DNA of 64,000 nucleotides from Aquisediminimonas profunda. GTDB lineage: Bacteria; Pseudomonadota; Alphaproteobacteria; Sphingomonadales; Sphingomonadaceae. The notes beneath the pieces are model-generated. The model had not been told where the DNA came from. It did no database searches and saw nothing but the letters and a program-made list of their open reading frames with translations. The stretch is from assembly GCF_019443285.1 (NCBI RefSeq), contig NZ_CP080327.1, positions 2,166,001-2,230,000 on the forward strand. The letters run 5' to 3'. Shown in pieces: positions 43,673-54,787 of this stretch. Position 1 is the first letter of the stretch, and each line of letters opens with the position of its first letter. The translations under genes were made by a program, and so were the position numbers.

Positions 43673-45847
43673 TCATTGCCCCGGGTGATACTTGCGCTCG
43701 ACATGGCCCGCCAAGTCTTCGGGCCAGAAATATACGGGTCGCAGGTTGCCGGTGGCATAGCGCGTTGCCTGGTCGTTGAAATGCTTCGACGCCGGATCGC
43801 CGCTTTCTCCGCCTGCCGTGACGGCAATGGCCCGGACACGGTCCCCGAATTCGACGACGGCCACGAAGCTGTTGCCGCTGGTTCCGTAATAGCGCTTGGT
43901 TCCCGGCCAGGCATGGGCGCCGAATGACGCGAGCGACCCCCATTGTGCGGAGGCAAATGCAACCGGCGTGCTTGGCTTCGCATCATCGAACTGCTGGACG
44001 ATCGCGCCGTCGTTGCGCTGGAAACGGTTGATATCGCCCCAGGGCACTTCCCATGATCCGAAGTCGGCGGTCAGCCGGTCGATCGCAATCGAAAGCGCCT
44101 TCAGCTTGCGCGCCGGGGATGCAGCTTCCATCGCCTTGTAATGAGTGAGCCCGGCGGATTCGAGATCGAGATCGGGGATCGTATCTCCCCAGAATGCCTC
44201 GCCCCAGAAGATGGCGAGCGATGTCGCCACTGAATCGGCCGCCCAGCGGCGATCCCATGCCTTGAGCAGGGCGACGGGCCGCGCGAGCCTTGCCCTTTCG
44301 GCCCCCTCGGGCAGCGCGTCCCATGCAGACACCAGCCCGGGAATCAGCGGATCGAAGGCAATGAGGTGCGGATCGAAGGCGATGGCACGCAAGCCCTCGA
44401 TCGTCAGGCCGGTGGCAGGCGTCAGAAGTTCGTTCGCGTGCAGGCCGCGCGGATTTTCTCCGGCAGTATCGAGGTAACGGGGGAAGGCGGCTGCCTTGGG
44501 GCTGTCGGGGCCGGCCGAGGACCAGGGCCAGTCATTTGTGTTCATCGCCCAGCCGACGGGCGGCGTCGTGACCTTCGGCAAGGTGTCGATCGCGTGCAAC
44601 CCCTGCCAATCGGTCGCCGGGTCGCTGCCGTCGACGGGCCGTGTGTAATCGAAGCGATCATTGCGCTTCGGCACGAACTGCGGGACGAGAAAGGCAATTT
44701 CCCCCTTGTCATCGGCGAACAGCGTGTTGTTTGAACTGTTCGCGCGCCGCTCGGCAACCTTCAGGAAACCCGGGAGGTCGCTGGCCTTGGTCCGCAGGAA
44801 GCTCTGCTCGAGCGCGGCCACCGGCGTGTTCATCAGCGCAAAGGCAATCCACTTGCCATTGGCCGCGCGCGTGATCGGGCCGTGGTGGGTGGCAAAGGTC
44901 GTGAAGCGGCGGGTCGCCAACCCTCCGGCGGGCAAACGGTAGGACAGGGTGATCGGCTTCACCGTCAGCGGGCGCAGCGCGCGCCCATAGCGATAGAAGC
45001 GCTTGCCTCCCCGTTCGACAATCGTCTCGCTGAACTCGTCGATGGAATCGACACCGCTCGTCGTGTGCATCCAGCCAGCGTGGGCGTTGAACCCCTGATA
45101 GATGAAGAATTGACCCCAGGTCGCCGCGCCATAGACGTTCAGCCCTTCGTCGCTCGACACCTGCTGTTCGGACCGGAAGAAGAAGCTGGTGTGCGGATTG
45201 ATCAGCAGAAGCGCATGCCCGTCCTTCGTCCGCGACGGAGCAATGGCGATGCCGTTCGATCCCTTGGGTTCCTGATAGGCGCGCGGGTCCTCCTCCTTCA
45301 GGGCAAGCTGCTTGCGCCCATAGAAGGCAGCAAGCTGGCCGACACTGATGCGCTCTATGTCGCCGCCGATCGATCCTTCGGAAAAGGCGAGGGCCATCCA
45401 GGGCTCGAAATGGCGGATGACGCGCGGGCGGACATTCGGGTGGGTCAGCAGATAATAGTTCAGGCCATCGGCCCAGCCCTGCATCAACGCCCGCAGCCAC
45501 GCCGGGCTGGTGGCATAGTGCTGCCGCAGGGTTGCCGGATCGATATAGAGGCGCTGTCGCAGATCCTGCCAGATCGCCTTTTCGCCGTCGGCCTCGGCAA
45601 GCCGGCCGAGTGCGACGAGATAATTGGTCTCGATCCGGTTGAAGTCATCCTCGGCCTGGGCATAGATCATGCCGAAGACGGCATCGGCATCGGTCGGGCC
45701 GTGGACATGGGCAATGCCCCAATCGTCGCGCGTGATCTCAATGCGCTGGGCAGTCGCCGCCCATCGCGCATGCTCGGGGATGTCGGTCTTGCCCCAAGCC
45801 GGCGTGGCGAGCGCAAGCGCTGCAAAAATGACGTAATGTGTCCTCAT
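43673..45847 (-). CDS. Penicillin acylase family (S45) hydrolase
   Basis: 724 aa with a signal peptide (YVIFAALALATPAWGK). This is an Ntn hydrolase precursor: the alpha chain has ITRDDWGIAHVHGPTDADAVFGMIYAQAEDDFNR, and the beta-chain nucleophile is Ser197 in PKGSNGIAI, where autocleavage should occur. LLINPHTSF and NNTLFADDKGEIAF follow. Periplasmic; it may cleave acyl-homoserine lactones or beta-lactams, and the substrate cannot be told from sequence. Confidence 0.93.
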   Translation of the reverse strand: MRTHYVIFAALALATPAWGKTDIPEHARWAATAQRIEITRDDWGIAHVHGPTDADAVFGMIYAQAEDDFNRIETNYLVALGRLAEADGEKAIWQDLRQRLYIDPATLRQHYATSPAWLRALMQGWADGLNYYLLTHPNVRPRVIRHFEPWMALAFSEGSIGGDIERISVGQLAAFYGRKQLALKEEDPRAYQEPKGSNGIAIAPSRTKDGHALLLINPHTSFFFRSEQQVSSDEGLNVYGAATWGQFFIYQGFNAHAGWMHTTSGVDSIDEFSETIVERGGKRFYRYGRALRPLTVKPITLSYRLPAGGLATRRFTTFATHHGPITRAANGKWIAFALMNTPVAALEQSFLRTKASDLPGFLKVAERRANSSNNTLFADDKGEIAFLVPQFVPKRNDRFDYTRPVDGSDPATDWQGLHAIDTLPKVTTPPVGWAMNTNDWPWSSAGPDSPKAAAFPRYLDTAGENPRGLHANELLTPATGLTIEGLRAIAFDPHLIAFDPLIPGLVSAWDALPEGAERARLARPVALLKAWDRRWAADSVATSLAIFWGEAFWGDTIPDLDLESAGLTHYKAMEAASPARKLKALSIAIDRLTADFGSWEVPWGDINRFQRNDGAIVQQFDDAKPSTPVAFASAQWGSLASFGAHAWPGTKRYYGTSGNSFVAVVEFGDRVRAIAVTAGGESGDPASKHFNDQATRYATGNLRPVYFWPEDLAGHVERKYHPGQ

Positions 45848-46045
45848 CCGGCAATTCCCTGGCGGACGGCATCAATGGGCCGCTTGTTGGGGACAAGTCT
45901 GCAGGCGCGCGCGACTTGGAGCAATCGAATTTTCACGTTGGCGGGATGAATTGGGTGATTGGTGGCTTCATGACGGGCCGGACCTTGACAGCCTTGGTGT
46001 AATATAACACTAATACACTAAGGCGAGCCAATGGGAGGACATGCC

Positions 46046-46495
46046 ATGAATGCCCGTGACGACGCGAAATTTCCGCCGGTTGCCTTGTGGCGGATCAATG
46101 CCATGCGATTCCTGTTCCTGCTGATGGCCTTGGTGATGGGCAGCGTGGTCTGGTCCCAATTGCTGTTCGAATCCGCGGATTGGCCCGTGATGCGCGGCCT
46201 CGCCAAATCGATGCTGGCCGCGCTTGCGCTCCTGAGCCTGATCGGCGTGCGCTATCCGCTGCAGATGTTGCCGCTGATGCTCTATGAGATTGCGTGGAAG
46301 ACGATCTGGCTGACGCTGATCGCAGGCCGCGCGTGGATGGCGGGGAAGTGGACGCCGGATATCGAGAGCCTGTTCACCGATTGCATTGGCATCGTGATCG
46401 CCTACTTCATCGTGCCCTGGCGTTACGTGTGGGCGCGCTATGTGGTGCAGGCGATGGAGCCGTTGCGGGCGCTCAGCCCTTCTTCGCAAGATTGA
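46046..46495 (+). CDS. Four-helix membrane protein of unknown function
   Basis: 149 aa from ATG at 46046 (GGGAGG 8 nt upstream). Hydrophobic segments FLFLLMALVMGSVVWSQ, MLAALALLSLIGVRYPLQML, IAWKTIWLTLIAGRAW and FTDCIGIVIAYFIVPWRYVW suggest four membrane helices. Family not recognised. The 3' end overlaps the convergent DUF1801 gene by 23 nt. Confidence 0.75.
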   Translation: MNARDDAKFPPVALWRINAMRFLFLLMALVMGSVVWSQLLFESADWPVMRGLAKSMLAALALLSLIGVRYPLQMLPLMLYEIAWKTIWLTLIAGRAWMAGKWTPDIESLFTDCIGIVIAYFIVPWRYVWARYVVQAMEPLRALSPSSQD

Positions 46496-46820
46496 ATGCA
46501 ACTGCTTCGCGCACCAGCGCCTTCAACGCTTCGGCGTCGACGGTTTCGCCTTCGCGCACGTCGATGGCGCGGCGGGTGCCGCCGTCCAGGCTGGCGTTGA
46601 ACAGACCGGCGGGGTCATCGAGCGATGCGCCCTGAGCGAAGGTCAGCTTGACCTTGTCCTTGTAGGTTTCCCCAGTGCAGATCAGCCCCCCATGTTCCCA
46701 CACCGGAACGCCCGCGGGGTTGGAGGGCTTGCGCCATTTGACGTCCTCCGTCACCTCAGGGTCAGCGGCCTTTATGAGCGCGCGGAGCTTGGCCAGGGTT
46801 TCGCTGCGCCAGTCACTCAT
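46473..46820 (-). CDS. DUF1801 protein
   Basis: 115 aa from ATG at 46820 (MSDWRSETLAKLRALIKAADPEV). The blocks EDVKWRKPSNPAGVPVWEHGGLICTGETYKDKVKLTF and LFNASLDGGTRRAIDV are characteristic of DUF1801, a small YdhG-like domain of unknown function. Soluble and cytoplasmic. Confidence 0.9.
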   Translation of the reverse strand: MSDWRSETLAKLRALIKAADPEVTEDVKWRKPSNPAGVPVWEHGGLICTGETYKDKVKLTFAQGASLDDPAGLFNASLDGGTRRAIDVREGETVDAEALKALVREAVAFNLAKKG

Positions 46821-46841
46821 CGTCTGCATCCCTCAGGATGA

Positions 46842-47084
46842 CTATTTGGCCGGGTCGACCACATGGCCGACGACGTGTTCCACAAGGGTCGATTCGACTG
46901 GCGGGGCAGCAAGGGTGCACCTTGTGCCGTCTTGGCGGCAGGCATCGATCTCTCCGGTTAGCGTATCCAGTCGGTAGCCGGGCACGTCCATTGCGTAGCG
47001 GGGTGCTGGCGGCGGTGGCTTGAAATAGATTGCGGCCGAGACGAGTGCCCCTGCGATGACTATGCTGGCTGAAATCTGGCGCAT
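46842..47084 (-). CDS. Small membrane-anchored or exported protein
   Basis: 80 aa. A single N-terminal hydrophobic segment (ASIVIAGALVSAAIYF) is followed by a Pro-rich linker (KPPPPAPRY) and a short outer part with two Cys (DACRQDGTRCTL) that could form a disulphide. Family not recognised. It lies 21 nt upstream of the DUF1801 gene on the same strand. Confidence 0.6.
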   Translation of the reverse strand: MRQISASIVIAGALVSAAIYFKPPPPAPRYAMDVPGYRLDTLTGEIDACRQDGTRCTLAAPPVESTLVEHVVGHVVDPAK

Positions 47085-47210
47085 GGCCTATCCCCCGTTT
47101 TGCCCCGGTGCCGTTTGGGGCGGGGGGCACTGCCGTCCGGATCGTCGACCGGCGCGATCCTAGAGATGCCGGGCTGCACAGTCCAGATGGGCCTGACGGA
47201 GTGTTTGGCG

Positions 47211-47246
47211 CAAAAAAAGACCCCGCCAGCGTGCCGGCGGGGCCAA
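47211..47246 (-). terminator. Terminator after the PEP-CTERM gene
   Basis: Stem CCCCGCC (47221-47227) with GGCGGGG (47236-47242), flanked by seven A on the left and five T on the right, so it can act on either strand. On the minus strand it follows the PEP-CTERM stop by about 30 nt. Confidence 0.85.
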
Positions 47247-47271
47247 TTTTTGCTTGGTCGCTTTTTAAAAG

Positions 47272-48054
47272 TCAGGCGAACTTGACCGTCAGCGTGTGGC
47301 GGCGGCGCATTGAACCGCCGACGAGGCCGAAGCCCACGATCATCATCGCCCAGGTTGCGGGTTCAGGCACCGAATTGACGTAGGTGCGGAAGCCAAGATC
47401 AACGTGCGGCGCGAACGGCATGTTCGGCGAGTTGAGCGGCGCTGTTCCCCGATATGCATTGCCGCCCGCATAGTTGATCGGCGTGAAGTTTGCGACATTG
47501 AACGGCACCCCCGGTGCGTCCGTGGAGGTGCCCGCGGCCCAGCCGAAGACGCCCTGGATTCCGCTCGGATTGCGAAGTGCAATGACAAACTGCTCCCCAG
47601 CGTTGAACGAGATGTTCTGACCGCTCAGATCAAAATTGACGATCCCGCCCTGTCCCGCAGCAAGCGAAGACACATTGGCGAATGCCGTGCCCAGGATGTT
47701 GCCGGACTGGACAATGCCTGCATTGTCAAATGTCACGTTGTTGGCGATCACAACTTCAAAGGCGCCGCCGGTGTTCAGCGGATTGAAACGGCTCATCTGG
47801 AGGTCAATTGCAGCCAGAACGCCGGAAATTCCGGCAGTCACGAACTGGATGCCTTGGGCCTCGATCAAGTTGAGAGCTGTGCCCGGGGGGCTGGTGTTGA
47901 TGGGCGATCCGAAGATCTGGTAGATGATCGAACCGCCATTCGGCGCGACTGCAATGTTGGACTGGTCAACCACGACTGCTGCGTTTGCAGCGCTGGCCGC
48001 GCCCAACATGAACGCCGATACCACGGCTGCTTTAAGACTTGTCGTCAAATTCAT
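47272..48054 (-). CDS. PEP-CTERM sorting-domain protein
   Basis: 260 aa. Signal peptide TSLKAAVVSAFMLGAASAANAA; C-terminal sorting tail VPEPATWAMMIVGFGLVG followed by basic GSMRRRHTLTVKF. The mature domain is rich in small residues and lacks catalytic motifs. It is expected to be exported, cut by exosortase and placed at the cell surface or in the exopolysaccharide matrix. Monocistronic, with its own terminator. A second PEP-CTERM protein lies in the island at 7516-8217. Confidence 0.9.
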   Translation of the reverse strand: MNLTTSLKAAVVSAFMLGAASAANAAVVVDQSNIAVAPNGGSIIYQIFGSPINTSPPGTALNLIEAQGIQFVTAGISGVLAAIDLQMSRFNPLNTGGAFEVVIANNVTFDNAGIVQSGNILGTAFANVSSLAAGQGGIVNFDLSGQNISFNAGEQFVIALRNPSGIQGVFGWAAGTSTDAPGVPFNVANFTPINYAGGNAYRGTAPLNSPNMPFAPHVDLGFRTYVNSVPEPATWAMMIVGFGLVGGSMRRRHTLTVKFA

Positions 48055-48223
48055 AGTGCCCCCTCATTCTCGACTCTAAAGCGAATCGAATTTTCGATTT
48101 TACCCCATTGATGTGAGGTTGAAGACAGATCTGGCCCAGCACAACCCCGCCATTCCATCCGTCCCAATTCAGGACTCGCCTACAAGTTGTTGTGACGACA
48201 GTCTTTTCAGGAAGGGGGAGGTG

Positions 48224-48655
48224 TTAGCCCTTCCACCCGTGCGAGAGCAGTTTCACGGTCACGCGCCCGGTCGCGACCTCGGTTCCGTCCGCATCGTGCA
48301 TCGGGAATTCGGCGACATAGGTAGCCGAACCCTTGCGCTCCAGATCAGCCAGAAGGGTTTCGAGTTCGGCTTCGCTGAGGCTGAATTCGGCCGTCACGTC
48401 GCTCGCCGCCGTCTTTTTGAACGAGACGTAGATGTCCTTGATGATCGGGTAGAAGCGCTTTGTATCGAGAATCGAAATGCCGGGGATGGCCGCCACCGCC
48501 TCCGCCAGCACGGTATAGGCACCCATATAGAGCACATCGACATGGTTCTCATTGCCCTTGAGCGGCATGAGCAGCTTTGCATGGCCGCGCCCTTCCTCAA
48601 GCCGCTTGAGGCCGGTGCGCTCCACGAATTCCACGCGGTAGGTCGGTTGCGTCAT
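48224..48655 (-). CDS. Hotdog-fold thioesterase-like protein (DUF4442)
   Basis: 143 aa. The pattern GHAKLLMPLKGNENHVDVLYMGAYTVLAEAVAAI followed by KDIYVSFKKTAASDVTAEFSLS is that of DUF4442/PaaI-like hotdog proteins, with the long central helix starting at AYTVLAEA. Acyl-CoA thioesterase activity is possible but unproven. It lies 18 nt downstream of thiC on the same strand and may be co-transcribed. Confidence 0.8.
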   Translation of the reverse strand: MTQPTYRVEFVERTGLKRLEEGRGHAKLLMPLKGNENHVDVLYMGAYTVLAEAVAAIPGISILDTKRFYPIIKDIYVSFKKTAASDVTAEFSLSEAELETLLADLERKGSATYVAEFPMHDADGTEVATGRVTVKLLSHGWKG

Positions 48656-48673
48656 CGGGAACTCCCTGCCTGA

Positions 48674-50557
<1,884 letters not shown>

Positions 50558-50587
50558 TCAATTGCCGGAGCAAGAGCGTGGCGATCA

Positions 50588-50686
50588 TAGCCACTCCCTC
50601 CCTCCGCCCGTGCAAACGGGATCAGGTTCGGCGGGTCGGGCTGCGTTACCAGCCCCTCTCAGTCACATGACTCCCCGGGGATGGCC
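50588..50686 (-). promoter_or_regulatory. TPP riboswitch (THI element)
   Basis: On the minus strand the leader contains the conserved CTGAGA (50657-50662) and CCTGAT (50621-50626) boxes, with the P3 stem GGGCTG/CAGCCC between them and the CCCGT/ACGGG stem of the pyrophosphate arm after them, then GGAGGGAG. It ends about 40 nt before the thiC start and should lower thiC expression when TPP is abundant. Confidence 0.95.
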
Positions 50687-50719
50687 TAATGCTAGAAGGA
50701 TTCTTCGGTCGGGTCCAGT

Positions 50720-51580
50720 TCAAGCGGCGAAGCGAGCCGGTATTTCCGGATCGGACGTGTCGAGCAGAGGGATATCGCCTGGCGGCAGGCCGGCATAAGC
50801 ATCTGCCCAGCGCGCCACCCAGTCGGGATCGGTTATACCCGCCGGATGATAGCCCGGCAGGAGTGAGCGCAAGATGGCAGGCGAGGCATGCCATGCGAAC
50901 CTTCCGATCATGGCATAAAGGCGCAAGCGGCTGCGCCAATTGCGCCAGAGGCCATCGCGTTCGAGCATGCGCTTGTACCCTTTGCGGGAGGCCATGGCGA
51001 CATGCCAGGCGCCGAACAAGGTTCCCCAGACGCGCGGCCAATAATCCCCACACAGGTTCTGGTACAGATCGAAGGCGACGTTCTTGTGTTCCGTTTCCTC
51101 GACCATATGCCAAAGGACCAGCGAGGAGACGGACCGGTCTGCATTGCCGAACAGGATCGATCGCTGATGGATCAGCCATTCGGTGATCCCCATCGTCATT
51201 GTCTCGAAACCGGCGGTATAGGCGAGGCGCCAGCGCAGGCTGCGCTGCTGGAAACGGCGATAGTCCGCCTCGAGCTCTCCTTCGACATCAGCCAGTTCGG
51301 GATAGCTTTGCTTCAAGATCTCGTTGTAGCGGCGGTGGTTCTGGAAATGCACGCCTTCCTGCCCGATGAAGGCCTGGACATCGGCCTTGAGGTCTAGCTT
51401 GCTGACAAGCTTCAACGCCTCGGTCACCGTGCGGATCAGGAAGGGCTCGAGATAGGGCATCGCAAGCGACGCGCCGTTGACCATATGGCTCCATTCGCGG
51501 CGAAGTGGATGCCAGGCCGGATCGATCTTCTCGTCGAAGGCAAAGGGGATACGGCGAACCAAAATAGCGGTGCCGCTCAT
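50720..51580 (-). CDS. PF10118-type metal-dependent hydrolase
   Basis: 286 aa from ATG at 51580 (MSGTAILVRRIPFAFDEKIDPAW). The blocks FIGQEGVHFQNHRRYNE and LWHMVEETEHKNVAFDLYQ hold the Glu/His pairs expected for a di-metal, ferritin-like centre of the 'predicted metal-dependent hydrolase' family. A real reaction for the family is not established to my knowledge. The start overlaps the StyC-like membrane gene by 4 nt, so the two are translated together. Confidence 0.85.
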   Translation of the reverse strand: MSGTAILVRRIPFAFDEKIDPAWHPLRREWSHMVNGASLAMPYLEPFLIRTVTEALKLVSKLDLKADVQAFIGQEGVHFQNHRRYNEILKQSYPELADVEGELEADYRRFQQRSLRWRLAYTAGFETMTMGITEWLIHQRSILFGNADRSVSSLVLWHMVEETEHKNVAFDLYQNLCGDYWPRVWGTLFGAWHVAMASRKGYKRMLERDGLWRNWRSRLRLYAMIGRFAWHASPAILRSLLPGYHPAGITDPDWVARWADAYAGLPPGDIPLLDTSDPEIPARFAA

Positions 51581-52080
51581 TGTCCTCCGCCCCGCATGTG
51601 CCGGACATGTTGCCACACGCCCCAAAACAGCAGGGGGAAGGCAATATGGACACCGATCATCGGCGGCCAGCCGAACAAGAAGATGATGTTGTTTATCGTG
51701 ACATCGCCGGGGAACGGTCCGCCACCGAATTCCAGACCGCGCGTCCCGAAGGCCGCGTTCGCGAAAGCCGGCAATGTGAACAGCCAGGCAAAGGCAAGCG
51801 ATGACCAGAACAGCCAGGACTGCGCCCGATTGCCCAGCCGGATATAATTGCCGGCAGCGCCGATCGCGATCAGCAAGGTGCCGTTCGTGATGGCTTCAAG
51901 ATGCGCCATGTTCCATGCCCGGCGGTCGCTTGCGATATGGACCGGGACGTCACGGACGAATGGCCAGAGGTCAATCGCGCCCAACAGGAAAAATATGTAG
52001 AACCAGCCGATGAACAGGGCTGTAAGTAGCAGGCCTACTCCGTTGAGTATCAGCAATGCGCGGCGTCTGTCGCTCAACAT
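51577..52080 (-). CDS. StyC (styrene-oxide isomerase)-like membrane protein
   Basis: 167 aa with four membrane helices. From His60 (AHLEAITNG) to Arg114 (TRGLEFG...FPGD) it lines up without gaps with my recollection of StyC, a heme-b membrane isomerase: His60 matches the heme ligand His58 and Asn66 matches Asn64. But the positions of catalytic Asp95 and Tyr103 are Phe97 and Ala105 here. So it may bind heme yet not open epoxides in the same way. Coupled to the PF10118 hydrolase. The alignment was done by eye from memory. Confidence 0.6.
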   Translation of the reverse strand: MLSDRRRALLILNGVGLLLTALFIGWFYIFFLLGAIDLWPFVRDVPVHIASDRRAWNMAHLEAITNGTLLIAIGAAGNYIRLGNRAQSWLFWSSLAFAWLFTLPAFANAAFGTRGLEFGGGPFPGDVTINNIIFLFGWPPMIGVHIAFPLLFWGVWQHVRHMRGGGQ

Positions 52081-52211
52081 GGCGTGTGCCTCTCCCCCAA
52101 AATTCTGGCCGGGCCATGCAAGCCGCTGCCGAATTTCGTGCGCAAGGTGCAGTTGCTGTCCTGCAATGTCAAATTGCGGATGTGGTGGTCAGCGCATGTG
52201 TGTGACGGTTG

Positions 52212-53042
52212 TCAGAATGTGTACGCAAGGCCGAGGCCGCCCAGCCATTGATTGGCGTCACCAGCATCCGCCACAATGGGAGATCGGGCATAACGGCCCA
52301 TCACACGACCATATTGTCCGGCAATGACGATGGCCCATCCCTTGCGCAAATCGCCAGATAGCGACTTTGCCCCGGCAAGGGTGAAAGCCATTTTTGAAGC
52401 ACCGGACTTGCTGCCCGCCGCGCTGTAGGCGGCCAGTCCGCTGGCGGTGCTGCCTGCGGGATCAATATCAAAATATGTGCGGCCGAAGCCCTTGCCTACA
52501 AATGTAACTGTGGCTTGCGCCCCCACAAATGTCGTGCGTGAAAGCGGCGTGCCATATTCGAAAGACGTCGTCATCACATGGCTGCCATGTTTGCCGAGCA
52601 TGTCATGCAGATAGGAGACGCGAACGCCGATCTGGTCATGCTCGCTCGTCAGGACACCCGTCTTGGAAATGCCTGCATAAAGACCACCCTCAAGCGTGCG
52701 GGGCAGGGTCCCAAGGGCGGCGACTTGCGGATCCTTGATCCGGGAACTGCGTTCGTTGCGCAAGTTGAGAAGGGGACCAAGCTTGATATCCAGATCGTCC
52801 CCGGCGTGGCCGCGCATCAAATCAACTGAAAGGTTCACGCCTCGCGTTACAAAGGCAAAACCGTTAATGCGCCCGCGAACGAGAAGTGCAGGAATGAAGA
52901 TGTTCTCGTCCGAACCCGTGTAGCTTGGGATGGTCCCTGCACCGACTGCCACAGTGACATAGTCGCGCGGTCTCGGCCGGTCATCGGCCAAGGCCGGCGA
53001 AGCGCAAAGTGCGCCAACCAATGTCAGTCCAAGGAACCGCAC
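52212..53042 (-). CDS. MipA/OmpV family outer-membrane protein
   Basis: 276 aa. Signal peptide FLGLTLVGALCASPALAD, then an outer-membrane barrel beginning RDYVTVAVGAGTIPSYTGSDENIFIPALLVRGRING and ending in an aromatic residue (GGLGLAYTF). This is the MipA/OmpV pattern; MipA is a scaffold for murein enzymes in E. coli, but most family members have no defined role. Monocistronic. Confidence 0.9.
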   Translation of the reverse strand: MRFLGLTLVGALCASPALADDRPRPRDYVTVAVGAGTIPSYTGSDENIFIPALLVRGRINGFAFVTRGVNLSVDLMRGHAGDDLDIKLGPLLNLRNERSSRIKDPQVAALGTLPRTLEGGLYAGISKTGVLTSEHDQIGVRVSYLHDMLGKHGSHVMTTSFEYGTPLSRTTFVGAQATVTFVGKGFGRTYFDIDPAGSTASGLAAYSAAGSKSGASKMAFTLAGAKSLSGDLRKGWAIVIAGQYGRVMGRYARSPIVADAGDANQWLGGLGLAYTF

Positions 53043-53112
53043 ATCAAGCCACCTTTCCGGGGGTGTGATAGTGCGGCGAGTCTTAACGCAGACTTTCGCA
53101 AAAGCGCAATCG

Positions 53113-53583
53113 TCAGAGACCTAGATCGGACAGGCAGGGATGATCATCCGGCCTGCGACCGAGGGGCCAATGAAACTTGCGATCCTCTTCGCGAATGGCA
53201 AGATCATTGATGCTCGCGATTCGCCGACGCATCAGGCCGTTGGCCTCGAATTCCCAATTCTCATTCCCGTAGCTACGATACCATTGGCCGCTGCCGTCAT
53301 GCCATTCATAGGCGAAGCGAACGGCAATGCGGTTTCCATCATGAGCCCAAAGCTCCTTGATCAGCCGATAATCCAGTTCCCGTTGCCACTTTTGCTTCAG
53401 GAAGTTCTCTATGTCGGCGCGGCCGGTCAGGAATTCGGCACGATTCCGCCAGACGGAATCCGGCGTGTAGGCAAGGGCGACCCTCGCCGGATCGCGGCTG
53501 TTCCAGCCATCTTCCGCGGCGCGAACCTTTTGGGCGGCGGTTTCCGCTGTAAACGGTGGGCAGGGTGGTCTTGTTTCGGTCAT
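53113..53583 (-). CDS. DUF1348 (NTF2/SnoaL-like) protein
   Basis: 156 aa. [62 protein letters not shown] and SYGNENWEF are the conserved features of DUF1348, a cone-shaped NTF2-like fold. No known reaction. It ends a minus-strand run with the VOC protein and the PNPOx-like protein. Confidence 0.9.
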   Translation of the reverse strand: MTETRPPCPPFTAETAAQKVRAAEDGWNSRDPARVALAYTPDSVWRNRAEFLTGRADIENFLKQKWQRELDYRLIKELWAHDGNRIAVRFAYEWHDGSGQWYRSYGNENWEFEANGLMRRRIASINDLAIREEDRKFHWPLGRRPDDHPCLSDLGL

Positions 53584-53595
53584 GTCCGGCTCCGA

Positions 53596-54006
53596 TCAGG
53601 CAAAAGGCGTTGCAAATTCAATCCGAATGCCACCTGGCATCGTGCAGATGAAATGACGGGTGGTCGCCCCTGCGCGGATCGGTTCTGGCGGAAATTCGAT
53701 CGTGACGCCAGGGTGAGCAGAAACCCGGGCATGCGCCCGGTCCAGTGCGGCATCGTTTTCCACGCCAAGCGCCAAATGATGCAGCCCGATAGCGTTGCGC
53801 CGATCGAAATGCGCGGCCTTTTCTGGGTTGGCGACTTGCCAGAGGGTCAGAAGGATCTGTCCATCCGAGACAAAGCGAGCCGGATAGTCGGGTCGTTCGC
53901 CGACAACCTTGAAGCCAAGGGCGTCGCAGAAGAAGGCTGCGGCACTGTCGAGGTTGGGCACGGACAAGCCGATATGGTGCGCGCCACGCGTCAGGGGTTC
54001 GGTCAT
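53596..54006 (-). CDS. VOC (glyoxalase-like) protein
   Basis: 136 aa. The N-terminal half has HHIGLSVPNLDSAAAFFCDALGFKVVGERPD and the C-terminal half IGLHHLALGVENDAALDRA..GIRIEFATPF, the paired beta-alpha-beta-beta-beta units with His/Glu metal ligands of the vicinal oxygen chelate fold. Substrate unknown. The start overlaps the upstream gene by 4 nt. Confidence 0.9.
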   Translation of the reverse strand: MTEPLTRGAHHIGLSVPNLDSAAAFFCDALGFKVVGERPDYPARFVSDGQILLTLWQVANPEKAAHFDRRNAIGLHHLALGVENDAALDRAHARVSAHPGVTIEFPPEPIRAGATTRHFICTMPGGIRIEFATPFA

Positions 54007-54647
54007 TTCCGGTCTCCATTTTCAAGGGTTTGAGCCTGCGCGCGCAGCCGTTCGATTTCTGCGCGCAGTTGGGTGATTTCGGTTGTGAGTGGGCGGATTG
54101 CCTGCGAGATTTCAACTTCCGTAAAGCGCGGCGTAATGTGTTGCGGGCAGTTCCAGTCGTAACCGACAACGTCGATCACATAGGCCCGTTCGGGGATCGC
54201 CTGATAACTGTCAGGCATCAGTGACGCGACAAGGGCAGGGTCTTCATTGGCCTGCACAATGCGCGCCCTGCCAAGAATCTTCAGGCGGCGGCGGTTCGGA
54301 TAGTCCATCAGGAACAGTGAAACCCGCGGCTCGGTCGTGAGATTTGCCGTGCTGACGTGCTGCCGGTTGCCGCGATAATCGGCAAAAGCCAACCTGTTGC
54401 CAGGCAGCAGTTTCAGAAACCCCGCAGGTCCGCCGCGGTGCTGGACATAGGGCCAGCCTTCGCTTGTCACGCTAGCCAGATAGAAGCTGTCGCGGGCAGC
54501 AATGAATTCGGCTTCCCGGTCCGTCAGCTGGTCTGGTTCTCCCGACGCGCCCGCTTCCATCCTTGCATAAGAAGTACGAGAGCCGTCCGCTTCCTGCAGC
54601 GCGCGGGCCGTTTCGGTAAAGAGCGTGAGCACATAATTCTGGGCCAT
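54003..54647 (-). CDS. PNPOx-like flavin oxidoreductase
   Basis: 214 aa. The split-barrel core reads FIAARDSFYLASVTSEGWPYVQHRGGPAGFLKLL, LAFADYRGNRQHVSTANL and RVSLFLMDYPNRRRLKILGRARI, typical of the pyridoxamine-phosphate-oxidase-like family that binds FMN or F420. The C terminus is a coiled coil (TTEITQLRAEIERLRAQAQTL). Divergent from the LysR gene at 54799, 151 bp away, a likely regulatory target. Confidence 0.9.
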   Translation of the reverse strand: MAQNYVLTLFTETARALQEADGSRTSYARMEAGASGEPDQLTDREAEFIAARDSFYLASVTSEGWPYVQHRGGPAGFLKLLPGNRLAFADYRGNRQHVSTANLTTEPRVSLFLMDYPNRRRLKILGRARIVQANEDPALVASLMPDSYQAIPERAYVIDVVGYDWNCPQHITPRFTEVEISQAIRPLTTEITQLRAEIERLRAQAQTLENGDRK

Positions 54648-54787
54648 GATGGCAATCCTCCTTGTGCGCGACCGGAATGGGGCCGGTCTCAGGGGGCAAC
54701 CTGCCGATCCGATCGCGCCAGAAGAGGATTAGCCTGTTGCAAGAAGTGTGATAATCATGCATTTGTGAAGATATCTATTTCAGAATA

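Noticed and set aside
44882-45949. 355-codon open frame on the plus strand
   Set aside because: It lies antisense to the penicillin-acylase gene, whose family motifs are clear; the antisense translation shows no domain and reflects high GC.
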